Of a stretch of DNA of 50,333 bases, positions 1-7,588 are shown piece after piece. The notes under the pieces are model-generated. The model had not been told where the DNA came from, did no database searches, and saw only the letters and a list, made by a program, of their open reading frames with translations. Position numbers and translations under genes: made by a program. Numbering within the stretch: the first letter of the stretch is position 1; every line of letters starts with the position of its first letter. This DNA comes from Idiomarina zobellii (lineage in GTDB: Bacteria > Pseudomonadota > Gammaproteobacteria > Enterobacterales > Alteromonadaceae). The stretch covers positions 1 to 50,333 of the forward strand of contig NZ_FNCB01000017.1 of assembly GCF_900100855.1 (NCBI RefSeq), written 5' to 3'.

Positions 1-57
1 CTGGCCCGAATCTCCTGGGCTATGCTACACAAGCAGCAGGAATTTAAATTGAATTAA
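1..57 (+). CDS. IS110-family transposase, C-terminal fragment (partial at window edge)
   Basis: Frame 1 reads LARISWAMLHKQQEFKLN and stops with TAA at 55-57. A C-terminus of the form (L)AR-I-(A/S)WAML followed by a short charged tail is typical of IS110-family DEDD recombinases, which also carry a catalytic serine in this C-terminal half. Only 18 residues are visible, so no catalytic residue can be checked. The call rests on this tail together with the structured non-coding region directly downstream. Confidence 0.55.
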   Translation: MARISWAMLHKQQEFKLN

Positions 58-59
58 AA

Positions 60-266
60 CAGTATTTAAGTCTCATCCAGCAATGCGTAGTTGCATGGTG
101 CAACAGGTAAAACCGACCCTTGAGATGCCGAGAGAACCTAGTGAGTTATAACTCAGAAGGGACGATATAGCGCCAAGGGTGCGGTTATCCATGAAGGCCA
201 GAGCTCACTGAGGAATCACTTGCAGCTCAAAACAGGCCGTATATACGAGTGCAGTTTTATCCTGTC
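60..266 (+). ncRNA. putative IS1111-type bridge RNA region
   Basis: No reading frame with gene character lies here, but short hairpins are dense: GTTGCA/TGCAAC around a TGG loop (90-104), the palindrome TGAGTTATAACTCA (142-155) and CGTATATACG (238-247). In IS110-family elements the non-coding end encodes a bridge RNA with two internal loops that pair with target and donor DNA; in IS1111-type elements it lies 3' of the transposase. Position and hairpin density fit this. The exact RNA ends and the guide loops were not determined, and identity is inferred from context. Confidence 0.45.
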
Positions 267-335
267 CACCTCACGCAAAGCTGGTTAGCAACAAGGTGAA
301 ATTATGTAACTAAACAACTTGCGTAATGTGAGGTG
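267..335. repeat. inverted repeat near the IS right end
   Basis: CACCTCAC (267-274) is the exact reverse complement of GTGAGGTG (328-335). Pairing can continue inward with GCAAAG (275-280) against CTTGC (318-322), with a five-base bulge. It could be a subterminal structure of the IS or part of its non-coding RNA. Confidence 0.5.
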
Positions 336-401
336 TCCATATATGGGTTTACGGCGTCCGGGCAGCTCCATAATATACATCCCAGCATTCATTATTTCCG
401 C

Positions 402-430
402 TTGCGTCAGCCGGGCAAAACGGGTAAAAT
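402..430 (+). promoter_or_regulatory. guaB promoter
   Basis: TTGCGT (402-407) and TAAAAT (425-430) are separated by 17 bases, a good sigma-70 match. Transcription would begin near 437, giving a leader of about 30 bases before the guaB start. The promoter lies about 60 bases downstream of the inferred IS boundary, so the insertion appears to leave it intact. Confidence 0.55.
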
Positions 431-467
431 CCACCCGCAACATGAATCCAGTCACGGAGTGTTGCAC

Positions 468-1937
468 ATGCTGCGAATTGCCCAAGAAGCCTTGACCTTT
501 GACGACGTTCTGCTCGTTCCTGGTCATTCCGAAGTTCTCCCCCATACCGCTGATTTACGCACGCAATTAACGCGTGGAATTTCAATGAATATTCCGATGG
601 TTTCGGCCGCCATGGATACGGTTACCGAATCAGCATTGGCAATTGCGCTGGCGCAAGAAGGTGGTATTGGTTTTGTCCACAAAAACATGACACCAGAGCA
701 GCAGGCTGCACACGTCCGTAAAGTCAAAAAATACGAAAGTGGCATGGTTACAGACCCTGTTACTGTCCAACCGACAACAACCATTGGTGAAATTAAACAA
801 CTGACTGCCGAGCATGGCTTTCAGGGGTTTCCTGTGGTTGAGAAAAACGGTGATTTAGTCGGTATTGTGACTGGCCGTGATACCCGTTTTGAAGATGATG
901 ACGCGAAAGAGATTCGCCATGTCATGACGGGCAAAGATCGCTTGGTGAGTGTGCATGAAACGGCACAAAGCGATGAAATACTGCAGCTTATGCACAAGCA
1001 TCGTATTGAAAAGATTTTAGTTGTGGATGACGCTTTCAAACTGAAGGGCATGATAACCCTGAAAGATTTTGAAAAAGCGGAAAACAAACCGAATGCCTGT
1101 AAAGATGAAAAAGGCTCTTTACGTGTTGGTGCTGCGGTTGGCGTTGGTGCTGGCACGGAAGAGCGCATCCAGCTTTTAGTTGAAGCGGGTGTTGATGTAC
1201 TGCTTATTGATACTTCGCACGGTCATTCACAAGGTGTGTTAGACCGCGTTAAACAAGCGCGTAAAGACTACCCCGATTTACAAATTATTGCCGGCAACGT
1301 TGCGACCGCAGCGGGCGCTAAGGCGTTAGTTGAAGCCGGCGTCGATGCCGTGAAAGTTGGTATTGGTCCAGGCTCTATTTGTACAACGCGTATTGTTACC
1401 GGTTGTGGTGTGCCGCAAATCAGCGCCATTAGTGACGCGGTTGATGCATTAAAAGGCTCTGGCGTTCCTATTATTGCCGATGGCGGTATTCGCTTTTCAG
1501 GTGACATTGCTAAAGCTCTGGCGGCTGGCGCGCACTGCGTTATGGTTGGCAGCATGCTAGCCGGTACTGAAGAGTCACCGGGGGAAGTCGAGCTTTACCA
1601 GGGACGCTACTATAAATCGTACCGTGGTATGGGCAGCTTAGGCGCCATGAACCAAAGCAACGGCTCGTCTGACCGCTACTTCCAGAAAAGTAATGAAGCC
1701 GACAAGTTGGTACCGGAAGGTATTGAAGGACGCATCGCATACAAAGGCCCAATTTCTGCCATTATCCATCAGCAAATGGGCGGTCTGCGCTCGGCAATGG
1801 GTTTGACCGGTTGCCCGACTATTGAAGACATGCGCACCAAACCGCAGTTCGTAAAAGTGACGGCTGCCGGCATGGGCGAATCACACGTACACGATGTGCA
1901 TATTACGAAAGAAGCACCGAACTACCGCAGCTCTTAA
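468..1937 (+). CDS. guaB: IMP dehydrogenase
   Basis: GuaB oxidises IMP to XMP with NAD+, the first committed step of GMP synthesis, in the cytoplasm. The protein is 489 residues, close to the usual 488-490. It starts [19 protein letters not shown], the standard N-terminus. The frame is open upstream to 333, but those 45 codons do not resemble the family, and GGAG at 457-460 places the start at 468. Two CBS domains (roughly residues 90-205) interrupt the TIM barrel. The catalytic loop GPGSICTTR puts the nucleophile at Cys305, followed by the [10 protein letters not shown] flap region. guaA follows after 11 bases, so the two are almost certainly cotranscribed. Confidence 0.97.
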   Translation: MLRIAQEALTFDDVLLVPGHSEVLPHTADLRTQLTRGISMNIPMVSAAMDTVTESALAIALAQEGGIGFVHKNMTPEQQAAHVRKVKKYESGMVTDPVTVQPTTTIGEIKQLTAEHGFQGFPVVEKNGDLVGIVTGRDTRFEDDDAKEIRHVMTGKDRLVSVHETAQSDEILQLMHKHRIEKILVVDDAFKLKGMITLKDFEKAENKPNACKDEKGSLRVGAAVGVGAGTEERIQLLVEAGVDVLLIDTSHGHSQGVLDRVKQARKDYPDLQIIAGNVATAAGAKALVEAGVDAVKVGIGPGSICTTRIVTGCGVPQISAISDAVDALKGSGVPIIADGGIRFSGDIAKALAAGAHCVMVGSMLAGTEESPGEVELYQGRYYKSYRGMGSLGAMNQSNGSSDRYFQKSNEADKLVPEGIEGRIAYKGPISAIIHQQMGGLRSAMGLTGCPTIEDMRTKPQFVKVTAAGMGESHVHDVHITKEAPNYRSS

Positions 1938-1948
1938 CAGGATGACGA

Positions 1949-3526
1949 ATGACTAGAGATATCCATGATCACCGAATATTGATTTTAGACTTTGGCTCGC
2001 AGTATACACAGCTGATAGCCCGCCGTATTCGTGAAATAGGTGTTTACTGTGAGCTTTGGGCGTGGGACGTTGACGAAGCCGATATTCGGGATTTTAATCC
2101 GAAGGGCATTATTCTTTCTGGTGGTCCGGAAAGCGTCGCTGAAGAAGGCTCGCCGCGTGCGCCAGACTATGTATTCGAAGCCGGCGTGCCTGTGTTTGGT
2201 ATTTGCTACGGCATGCAAACGATGGCGCATCAATTAGGCGGCTCAGTGCAGTGCTCATTAGAGCGCGAGTTCGGTTACGCACAAATTGAACTGGTGGAAA
2301 AAAGCCCTCTGTTTGAAGCCATTGAAGATGCCGTCTCTGAGTCAGGTGCGCCTCTACTGGATGTTTGGATGAGTCACGGTGACAAGGTTGAAGCTATTCC
2401 TGAAGGCTTCCACACCGTCGCAAAAACGTCTTACTGCCCTTATGCAGCAATGGCGGACGAAGAGCGTCAATTTTATGGTGTTCAGTTTCACCCGGAAGTA
2501 ACACATACCCGCCAGGGCGAGCGTATGTTGGAGCACTTTGTCAGCGGTATTTGCGGCTGTGAAAAGCAATGGACACCGGCGAAGATTATTGATGACGCGG
2601 TAGAGCGTATTCGCGAACAAGTCGGTACTGACAAAGTCATTCTGGGCTTGTCGGGCGGTGTTGATTCATCGGTTACGGCAATGCTGTTGCACCGTGCCAT
2701 TGGCGACCAACTGACCTGTATTTTCGTAGATAACGGTTTGCTGCGCTTAAATGAAGCAGAGCAAGTGATGGAAATGTTCGGCGACCATTATGGCCTGAAC
2801 ATTCTGCCTATTGCCGCTGAAGATCGCTTCTTAGATGCGCTTAAAGGCGAAAATGACCCGGAGAAGAAGCGTAAAATTATCGGTAATACCTTCATTGAGA
2901 TTTTTGATGAAGAAGCCGGTAAGCTGACCGAAGTGGATTGGTTAGCACAGGGAACTATTTACCCTGACGTGATTGAGTCGGCGGGCTCGAAAACGGGTAA
3001 GGCGCACGTCATTAAGTCACACCATAATGTGGGCGGCTTGCCTGAAGATATGCGTTTGAAGCTGGTTGAGCCATTGCGTGAATTGTTTAAAGACGAGGTG
3101 CGCAAAATAGGTCTGGAGCTTGGCTTGCCGTATAACATGCTGTATCGCCATCCGTTCCCTGGGCCAGGCTTAGGCGTTCGTGTATTGGGCGAAATTAAGA
3201 AAGAGTACTGTGACTTGCTGCGTCGTGCTGATGCTATCTTCATTGAAGAGCTGCACAATGCAGACTGGTATCACAAAGTCAGCCAGGCATTTGCGGTATT
3301 CCTGCCGGTGCGTTCTGTGGGCGTTATGGGTGACCAGCGTAAGTATGACTGGGTTATTGCGATTCGTGCCGTTGAGACCATCGACTTCATGACGGCACGT
3401 TGGGCACACCTGCCTTATGAACTGTTGGAGAAAGTCTCTAACCGCATTATTAATGAAGTTAACGGCATCTCCCGTGTGACTTACGACATCTCTGGTAAGC
3501 CTCCCGCAACGATAGAGTGGGAATAG
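1949..3526 (+). CDS. guaA: GMP synthase (glutamine-hydrolysing)
   Basis: GuaA converts XMP to GMP using ATP and ammonia from glutamine. It has 525 residues, the normal size. The N-terminal class I amidotransferase domain (about 1-205) carries GICYGMQ with the nucleophile at Cys86, and His/Glu in the FHPEVTHT segment. The ATP-pyrophosphatase domain has the P-loop-like GLSGGVDSS near residue 232, and the C-terminal dimerisation domain ends KPPATIEWE. It is the second gene of a guaBA operon. Oddly, its TAG stop (3524-3526) already forms part of the left arm of a large hairpin element. Confidence 0.97.
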   Translation: MTRDIHDHRILILDFGSQYTQLIARRIREIGVYCELWAWDVDEADIRDFNPKGIILSGGPESVAEEGSPRAPDYVFEAGVPVFGICYGMQTMAHQLGGSVQCSLEREFGYAQIELVEKSPLFEAIEDAVSESGAPLLDVWMSHGDKVEAIPEGFHTVAKTSYCPYAAMADEERQFYGVQFHPEVTHTRQGERMLEHFVSGICGCEKQWTPAKIIDDAVERIREQVGTDKVILGLSGGVDSSVTAMLLHRAIGDQLTCIFVDNGLLRLNEAEQVMEMFGDHYGLNILPIAAEDRFLDALKGENDPEKKRKIIGNTFIEIFDEEAGKLTEVDWLAQGTIYPDVIESAGSKTGKAHVIKSHHNVGGLPEDMRLKLVEPLRELFKDEVRKIGLELGLPYNMLYRHPFPGPGLGVRVLGEIKKEYCDLLRRADAIFIEELHNADWYHKVSQAFAVFLPVRSVGVMGDQRKYDWVIAIRAVETIDFMTARWAHLPYELLEKVSNRIINEVNGISRVTYDISGKPPATIEWE

Positions 3527-3657
3527 CTATTGACTGGCTGTCGCAGGGAACCTTCCGAAAGACGCCCGCAAGTACATCCCTGTGGGGCTTGAGAGCGCCG
3601 TCCATGGCGCTGCACACTTTCTCCAGATTTTCCTGCGACAGCGTTACGTCAATAGCT
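3525..3657 (-). repeat. structured hairpin element, copy 1 (reverse orientation)
   Basis: Outer arms AGCTATTGAC (3525-3534) with GTCAATAGCT (3648-3657), and GCTGTCGCAGG (3537-3547) with CCTGCGACAGC (3632-3642), pair perfectly across a small internal loop. The core (3561-3617) read on the minus strand follows the order GTGT, stem AGCGCC/GGCGCT around ATGGAC, TCAAGC, stem CCC/GGG, GCGTC. The same skeleton occurs at 5941-6110, 10647-10773 and 11733-11896. The hairpin begins at the guaA stop codon, so it may also terminate or protect the guaBA transcript. An open frame crossing it on the minus strand is not considered a gene. Confidence 0.8.
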
Positions 3658-3772
3658 GATACCTTCGACACTCTGGCATAACGTGCCTTAACACTCGTAA
3701 CGCTTGCAAGTGCCTCAACTGCCTTTTGAGCTCTCCCCCGACAGTTCTTCATTACTAGCGAATAAGTTATTT

Positions 3773-3829
3773 TGACAGTTATTCTTGTCATTTCTGTGTT
3801 TTTTACTATTATGACAAATATATTTGTCA
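3773..3829 (+). promoter_or_regulatory. hipBA-1 promoter with paired operators
   Basis: Two 18-bp palindromes share TGACA-N8-TGTCA: an imperfect one at 3773-3790 and a perfect one, TGACAAATATATTTGTCA, at 3812-3829. Their starts are 39 bases apart. A plausible promoter (TTGTCA 3785-3790, 16-base spacer, TATTAT 3807-3812) overlaps both, so HipB bound there would block RNA polymerase. Two operators over the promoter fit autoregulation as known for HipBA of E. coli. Confidence 0.7.
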
Positions 3830-3843
3830 AAAAACTATTTGTT

Positions 3844-4095
3844 ATGACTCCACGAAAAGAAATTGGTAAGCAGCTTCAGCAAGAGCGTAAGGCTCAAAAA
3901 ATGTCACAAACGGAAGCTGCGGAGAAGATTAAAAGTAATCGTCAAACTATTTCAGCAATTGAGAGAGGTGTTTACCTGGGCTCGATTGCGACGTTTGAAA
4001 GGTACCTAATGCTCTTTGGCTATTCGCTGGCCATTACGAAAACAAAAATGCCGACGTTTGAAGAGCTTGATGACTTATTCCCGATGGAGGACTGA
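3844..4095 (+). CDS. hipB: HipB-like XRE-family antitoxin (module 1)
   Basis: An 83-residue helix-turn-helix protein starting MTPRKEIGKQLQQERKAQ. Residues about 8-62 form an XRE domain (KMSQTEAAEKIKSNRQTISAIERG), and the tail ends with acidic and hydrophobic residues. The frame is open further upstream to 3772, but those codons run through the operator palindromes, so the ATG at 3844 is preferred. The hipA gene starts five bases after its stop. It is inferred to neutralise HipA and repress the operon through the two TGACA-N8-TGTCA sites. Confidence 0.85.
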   Translation: MTPRKEIGKQLQQERKAQKMSQTEAAEKIKSNRQTISAIERGVYLGSIATFERYLMLFGYSLAITKTKMPTFEELDDLFPMED

Positions 4096-4100
4096 ATAAA

Positions 4101-5312
4101 ATGGCTGATGAATTAGCTCAGTATCCATCGCGTATAAGAGAACTCGAGATATACCTGAACGACCAACTGGCGGGGCGGCTGGTTCATGGTGCTCAGTATA
4201 GCTTTAGCTACGAAAAAAACGCCTGTCCGGTGTCTCTTTCTATGCCCAACCGGCTGGATCCGTATTCGTCAGGAAAGTTACCACCAATTTTTACGATGAA
4301 CTTGCCGGAAGGTTTTGTGCGTCGATATATTGAGGAGCGATTAAGGCGCTATGCGATTGTAAACGACATGTATCTGTTAGCGCTGCAGGGGGATAACGGA
4401 ATTGGCGCTATTAATTATCGGAATAATGAGTTGCCGCAAAGACCTCTGGAGAAAACGTCTCTGCAAGATATTTTGTCTTGGGATAATTCAAAAGAGTTGT
4501 TATTTCCGCAGCTTCTTGAGCGTTACTATTTGCAAACAGCGATATCTGGAGTTCAACCAAAAGTTGTTGTTCCCTCAGAAAAAGCGACGTTAGTTTATCC
4601 GGATTTGATCATTAAAACCTCCGATGAAGAATTTCCTAAACTCACCGCCAATGAGTTTATCTGTATGTCTGCGGCTAAGTTTTGTGACTTAGAGACACCT
4701 GACTTTTGGTTGTCTGATGATAGGCAGAACTTTGTCATGAGACGCTTCGATATTAATGGTGATAAAAAATACGCAGTTGAGGATTTTTGTGTACTCACCA
4801 AAAGAGACTCGACTGACAAATATCGCTCAAGTTATGAGCAAGTTATGAAAGTGGTTAAATTATTTACGCAGAGCACAAAGCAGCTTAATAAGTTGTATCA
4901 GTACATTGTTTTTAATGTTCTGATTGGTAATGGGGATGCTCACCTTAAAAACTTTTCCATTTTTTACGATGTTGCGAATAACAACGATATTCGACTGACG
5001 CCTATTTACGATGTGACGCATACAATTATTTATCCGACCATAGATAACGATATGGCGCTTAAGTTGTATGGAAGCAAAGCCTTTCCATCGGCTTATTATT
5101 TAAGAAAGTTGGGTGAGGATTTTGGTATAGCGAAACCCCTTGAGCAAATAGAAGTGATGGCGGATAAGTTATCTGACTTTATTAATGATTTTTCGGACTG
5201 GGCTATTTTCCCTGAGCTAAAAGAGTCACTGGAGCAACATCTATCTCGTGTAATGGTATCCCAGCCAACCATTAAAGGCTTCCGGCATCATAAAAGACGA
5301 AAATATACCTAA
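4101..5312 (+). CDS. hipA: HipA-family serine/threonine kinase toxin (module 1, intact)
   Basis: A 403-residue HipA-fold kinase. Family members such as E. coli HipA phosphorylate glutamyl-tRNA synthetase and induce dormancy; the target here is unknown. Visible parts are the N-subdomain with NLPEGFVRRYIEERL, the glycine-rich segment SGVQPK (near 148), the ATP-site lysine in LIIKTS, the MRRFD segment, the catalytic loop GNGDAHLKNF with Asp279, and the metal-binding YDV with Asp304. Everything needed for kinase activity seems present. GGAGG at 4086-4090, inside the 3' end of hipB, serves the ATG. The sequence is clearly different from the two other HipA genes in the window, so these are not recent duplicates. 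Confidence 0.88.
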   Translation: MADELAQYPSRIRELEIYLNDQLAGRLVHGAQYSFSYEKNACPVSLSMPNRLDPYSSGKLPPIFTMNLPEGFVRRYIEERLRRYAIVNDMYLLALQGDNGIGAINYRNNELPQRPLEKTSLQDILSWDNSKELLFPQLLERYYLQTAISGVQPKVVVPSEKATLVYPDLIIKTSDEEFPKLTANEFICMSAAKFCDLETPDFWLSDDRQNFVMRRFDINGDKKYAVEDFCVLTKRDSTDKYRSSYEQVMKVVKLFTQSTKQLNKLYQYIVFNVLIGNGDAHLKNFSIFYDVANNNDIRLTPIYDVTHTIIYPTIDNDMALKLYGSKAFPSAYYLRKLGEDFGIAKPLEQIEVMADKLSDFINDFSDWAIFPELKESLEQHLSRVMVSQPTIKGFRHHKRRKYT

Positions 5313-5401
5313 CTTAGTTTTACCGAACTTTTACAGTGAGAAGCCTGTTGAAAAGCCTTTTAGGTGCGATAATAGAATTATTGTAACCAAGGAGGTAAGT
5401 C

Positions 5402-5926
5402 ATGAAAAAGTTCGTATTATCAACAGCGCTAATTGCAAGTGGTTCGCTTTTCTTCTCAGCAGCGAGCAATGCTGACAGTGTTAATTATATTAGCGGTGGT
5501 TTTAACGACTTTTACAACTCAGACTTTTATGTAGAAGGCTCAACGAGTATTGCCGACAACTGGGTTGGCGAAGTGCAATTTACCGACATGGGTGATTACT
5601 CACTTCGCGCTGGCGCTAAGTATTTTCTGGATATGGGTGCAGACCGCCAGTTCAACACTTTCTTGAAAGGTGGTGTTAGTCATTATGACTTTGGTAACAG
5701 CGATGACACTAGCGCTTATGCTGGTATCGGCGCTATGACCAAGTTAAGTCAGCAGACTACCGCAATTGTTGATGCGGGTTACGACTGGGGTTTAGACGGC
5801 TTTGCATCGGTTAGCGCACGTTTACGTTATGCGTTTACTGACCGCTTCTCAGCTGACGCGGGTTTCCGCGGTAACTTCAACAGCATCGACAACGAAGTTC
5901 ACTTAGGTGTTACTTACAGCTTCTAA
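5402..5926 (+). CDS. small outer-membrane beta-barrel protein
   Basis: A 174-residue exported protein preceded by a strong AAGGAGG ribosome site. The signal peptide (MKKFVLSTALIASGSLFFSAASNA, cut after about residue 24) is followed by alternating hydrophobic/polar strands with turns of Gly/Asp/Asn. It ends LGVTYSF, the terminal aromatic signature of outer-membrane barrels. About eight strands fit the length, as in OmpA/OmpW-type small barrels. Function is not recognised. It sits between hipBA-1 and a hairpin element, inside the region bracketed by two hairpins, although nothing in its sequence suggests a toxin-antitoxin role. Confidence 0.8.
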   Translation: MKKFVLSTALIASGSLFFSAASNADSVNYISGGFNDFYNSDFYVEGSTSIADNWVGEVQFTDMGDYSLRAGAKYFLDMGADRQFNTFLKGGVSHYDFGNSDDTSAYAGIGAMTKLSQQTTAIVDAGYDWGLDGFASVSARLRYAFTDRFSADAGFRGNFNSIDNEVHLGVTYSF

Positions 5927-5940
5927 GCGTTGATACAAGC

Positions 5941-6110
5941 ATTGAAAGGTAGGGAGAGTCGCTTGTGAGCGCAAAGAGTATGAAGCCCCTAATGACGGAG
6001 TGTCGAAGGCCACGGAAGGCCTTCGTCAAGCCCTCATGGATGAGCTTGTAGCGTCTCCGACATAAGGGGCTTTATGCTCAAGCGAAACAAGTGATTCCCC
6101 TACCTTGAAT
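5941..6110 (+). repeat. structured hairpin element, copy 2 (forward orientation)
   Basis: The outer arms, starting AAGGTAGGG (5946-5954) and ending CCCTACCTT, pair imperfectly over about 55 bases, including AAGCCCCT with AGGGGCTT. The core (6000-6065) reads GTGT, stem CGAAGGCC/GGCCTTCG around ACGGAA, TCAAGC, stem CTCAT/ATGAG around GG, and GCGTC. It fills the gap between two convergent genes, from 14 bases after one stop codon to the stop of the next, so it may act as a bidirectional terminator. Confidence 0.8.
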
Positions 6111-6859
6111 TAAAGCACCACCGTATTTTTATGCGGTGGTGTTTTTGTGAGTAGCTCTCGTAGCTGTGCTTCGTAACTGGGTTTTAGATGAGTCACCCAA
6201 AGCTCTTTGGGCTGTAGCTTTAAACTGGCTAAAGCTTCCCGGAGCAAGCTTGGTGTCATGTGTTTGGTTTTCTGTGCGACGTCCATGAGCTCATCGGGAA
6301 AAGCGCATTCCAGCATTAATGTATCAATGTCACCGAGTGCGTTGAGTTGCTGGGTTAAAACGCTGCCGGCAATGGTATCCGCACAAAAGACAAAGTGTTG
6401 GCCGTTGTTCTTCACGCTGTAACCGACGGTTGGCACGCTATGCTCCACTTCAAAAGCTTTAATGCTCATGTCATCAATATCCACGCAATGGCCGGGCTGA
6501 ATTTCTTCAAATTTTAAAATGGCTCCGGCACCTTCGGTCATGCTGCTGAACTCTGGCCATATGTCACCATTAAAAATATTGTCACGCAGTTTTGCCAGGG
6601 TATGCGGCAAAGCGTAAACCGTAACGGGTAAGTGCTCACTGTCGTATTGATTGCTTAAAAACGTGGGGAGTGCGGCAATGTGGTCCATATGGGAATGGGT
6701 CAAAAAGACATGACGCACTTGCCGCATTTGCGCCAGGCTTAAACGGTTTAAGCCGGTGCCGGCGTCAATAATGATGTTGGAGCGCAGCTGAATGCAGGTG
6801 GAACCATTTTTATTGTCGCCGCTCAAACCACCACTGCAACCTAACACTTGAATATTCAC
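6110..6859 (-). CDS. metallo-beta-lactamase-fold hydrolase, class II cyclic-nucleotide phosphodiesterase-like
   Basis: The protein carries the zinc motif HVFLTHSHMDHIAALP (HxHxDH), a following His in the VEHSVPTVGYSV segment, an Asp in FCADTIAG, and His in LWVTHLKPSYE. The order and spacing suit the class II 3',5'-cyclic-nucleotide phosphodiesterase branch, though other hydrolases share the fold, so the substrate is uncertain. The conserved part begins VNIQVLGCSGG. I chose GTG at 6859 (249 residues); GTG at 6868 is an alternative, and an ATG at 6961 would overlap the divergent gene at 6929. No signal peptide is evident. It converges with the gene at 5402 across a hairpin element. Confidence 0.78.
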   Translation of the reverse strand: MNIQVLGCSGGLSGDNKNGSTCIQLRSNIIIDAGTGLNRLSLAQMRQVRHVFLTHSHMDHIAALPTFLSNQYDSEHLPVTVYALPHTLAKLRDNIFNGDIWPEFSSMTEGAGAILKFEEIQPGHCVDIDDMSIKAFEVEHSVPTVGYSVKNNGQHFVFCADTIAGSVLTQQLNALGDIDTLMLECAFPDELMDVAQKTKHMTPSLLREALASLKLQPKELWVTHLKPSYEAQLRELLTKTPPHKNTVVL

Positions 6860-6928
6860 AAATGACACCCATCTTGGATTACACTGGGATGAAAGAGTAT
6901 CATACTTAAAAACAGCCGAGGAGGCGTC

Positions 6929-7588
6929 ATGCCCGAAGCCGACAATACACCTGCACAGCACAGCTCACCCATATTACCGCAACTCATTATTCTGACCGTC
7001 TTTTGGATTGGTTTACAGCTGGTTGCCAGTTGGGTTAAGCCGGGTTTTTCGCATATGAGTCAGTATATTAGCGAAATTAATGCCACCGGCACTCAGGCGG
7101 CAGGTGTTTTGGGTTGGGTCGGCTTTATTCCGCTGGGCATGATTGCGGCGGGTTTGCTGCTCACTGTACGCCCACACATACGAGTAAAAGGCGTTAGTCA
7201 GTTTGGTTGGTCATTATTGTTTTTCTATCCGCTGGCTTATATTGGCAGTGCGCTGGCGCCTTGCGACACCGGCTGTCCGGTAGACGGCTCAAGTTCGCAG
7301 GCGATACATAACGGTATTGCCGTTATCAGTTACTTTGGTTTTGCGTTGGGGGCATTGTTATTGGCGCTGACGCCGAAAACCACCTGGCCGGTTCGCGCGG
7401 CTTTTGTATTATTAGCGTTTATTGTTGCCTTAGGCTTCCTGTTGATGACTTCGCCGGAGCTGGCTGAGATTCGGGGCGCAGTACAACGTTATGTTGAAGT
7501 GGCGCAATTAATTGTCTTCTGGCTGCTACTGTGGCTGAAAGATTCGCAGGCCAATGGCGGTCAAACAACGGGAGCGCAGCATGAGTAA
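6929..7588 (+). CDS. DUF998-family membrane protein
   Basis: A 219-residue inner-membrane protein with six likely transmembrane helices (about residues 19-40, 58-80, 93-112, 125-147, 153-172 and 187-203). The first two loops (WVKPGFSHMSQYISEINATGT) and the CDTGCPVDG segment between helices 3 and 4 fit DUF998. The biochemical role is unknown. GAGGAGG lies just before the start. Its stop overlaps the copA start by eight bases, so the genes are translationally coupled. Whether the paired cysteines have any link with copper is open. Confidence 0.8.
   Translation: MPEADNTPAQHSSPILPQLIILTVFWIGLQLVASWVKPGFSHMSQYISEINATGTQAAGVLGWVGFIPLGMIAAGLLLTVRPHIRVKGVSQFGWSLLFFYPLAYIGSALAPCDTGCPVDGSSSQAIHNGIAVISYFGFALGALLLALTPKTTWPVRAAFVLLAFIVALGFLLMTSPELAEIRGAVQRYVEVAQLIVFWLLLWLKDSQANGGQTTGAQHE

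Larger units (their letters stand above)
1..345 (+). mobile_element. 3' end of an IS110/IS1111-family insertion sequence
   Basis: The window opens inside a transposase reading frame that stops at 57. About 285 bases of non-coding, hairpin-rich sequence follow before the guaB promoter. A long structured non-coding segment at the transposase 3' side is the layout of the IS1111 branch of the IS110 family; the classic IS110 branch carries it on the 5' side. The right boundary is put near 335-345, where an imperfect copy of an upstream motif, GTGAGGTG followed by TCCATATATGG, occurs. That boundary is inferred: the left end is outside the window and these elements usually give no clear target duplication. 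Confidence 0.6.

Noticed and set aside
60-345. Group II intron fragment as explanation for the structured region
   Set aside because: No GUGYG start, no recognisable domain V, and the preceding frame ends like an IS110-family transposase; the IS1111 right end is the simpler explanation.
333-467. Longer guaB reading frame starting at 333
   Set aside because: The 45 extra codons do not resemble IMP dehydrogenase and include the promoter; GGAG and the family N-terminus place the start at 468.
3459-3830. Minus-strand open frame of 123 codons between guaA and hipB
   Set aside because: It runs through the hairpin repeat and the operator palindromes and overlaps guaA; residue pattern has no domain character.
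6860-6961. ATG start at 6961 for the phosphodiesterase-like gene
   Set aside because: It would overlap the divergent DUF998 gene and its ribosome site; the added residues lack family similarity.
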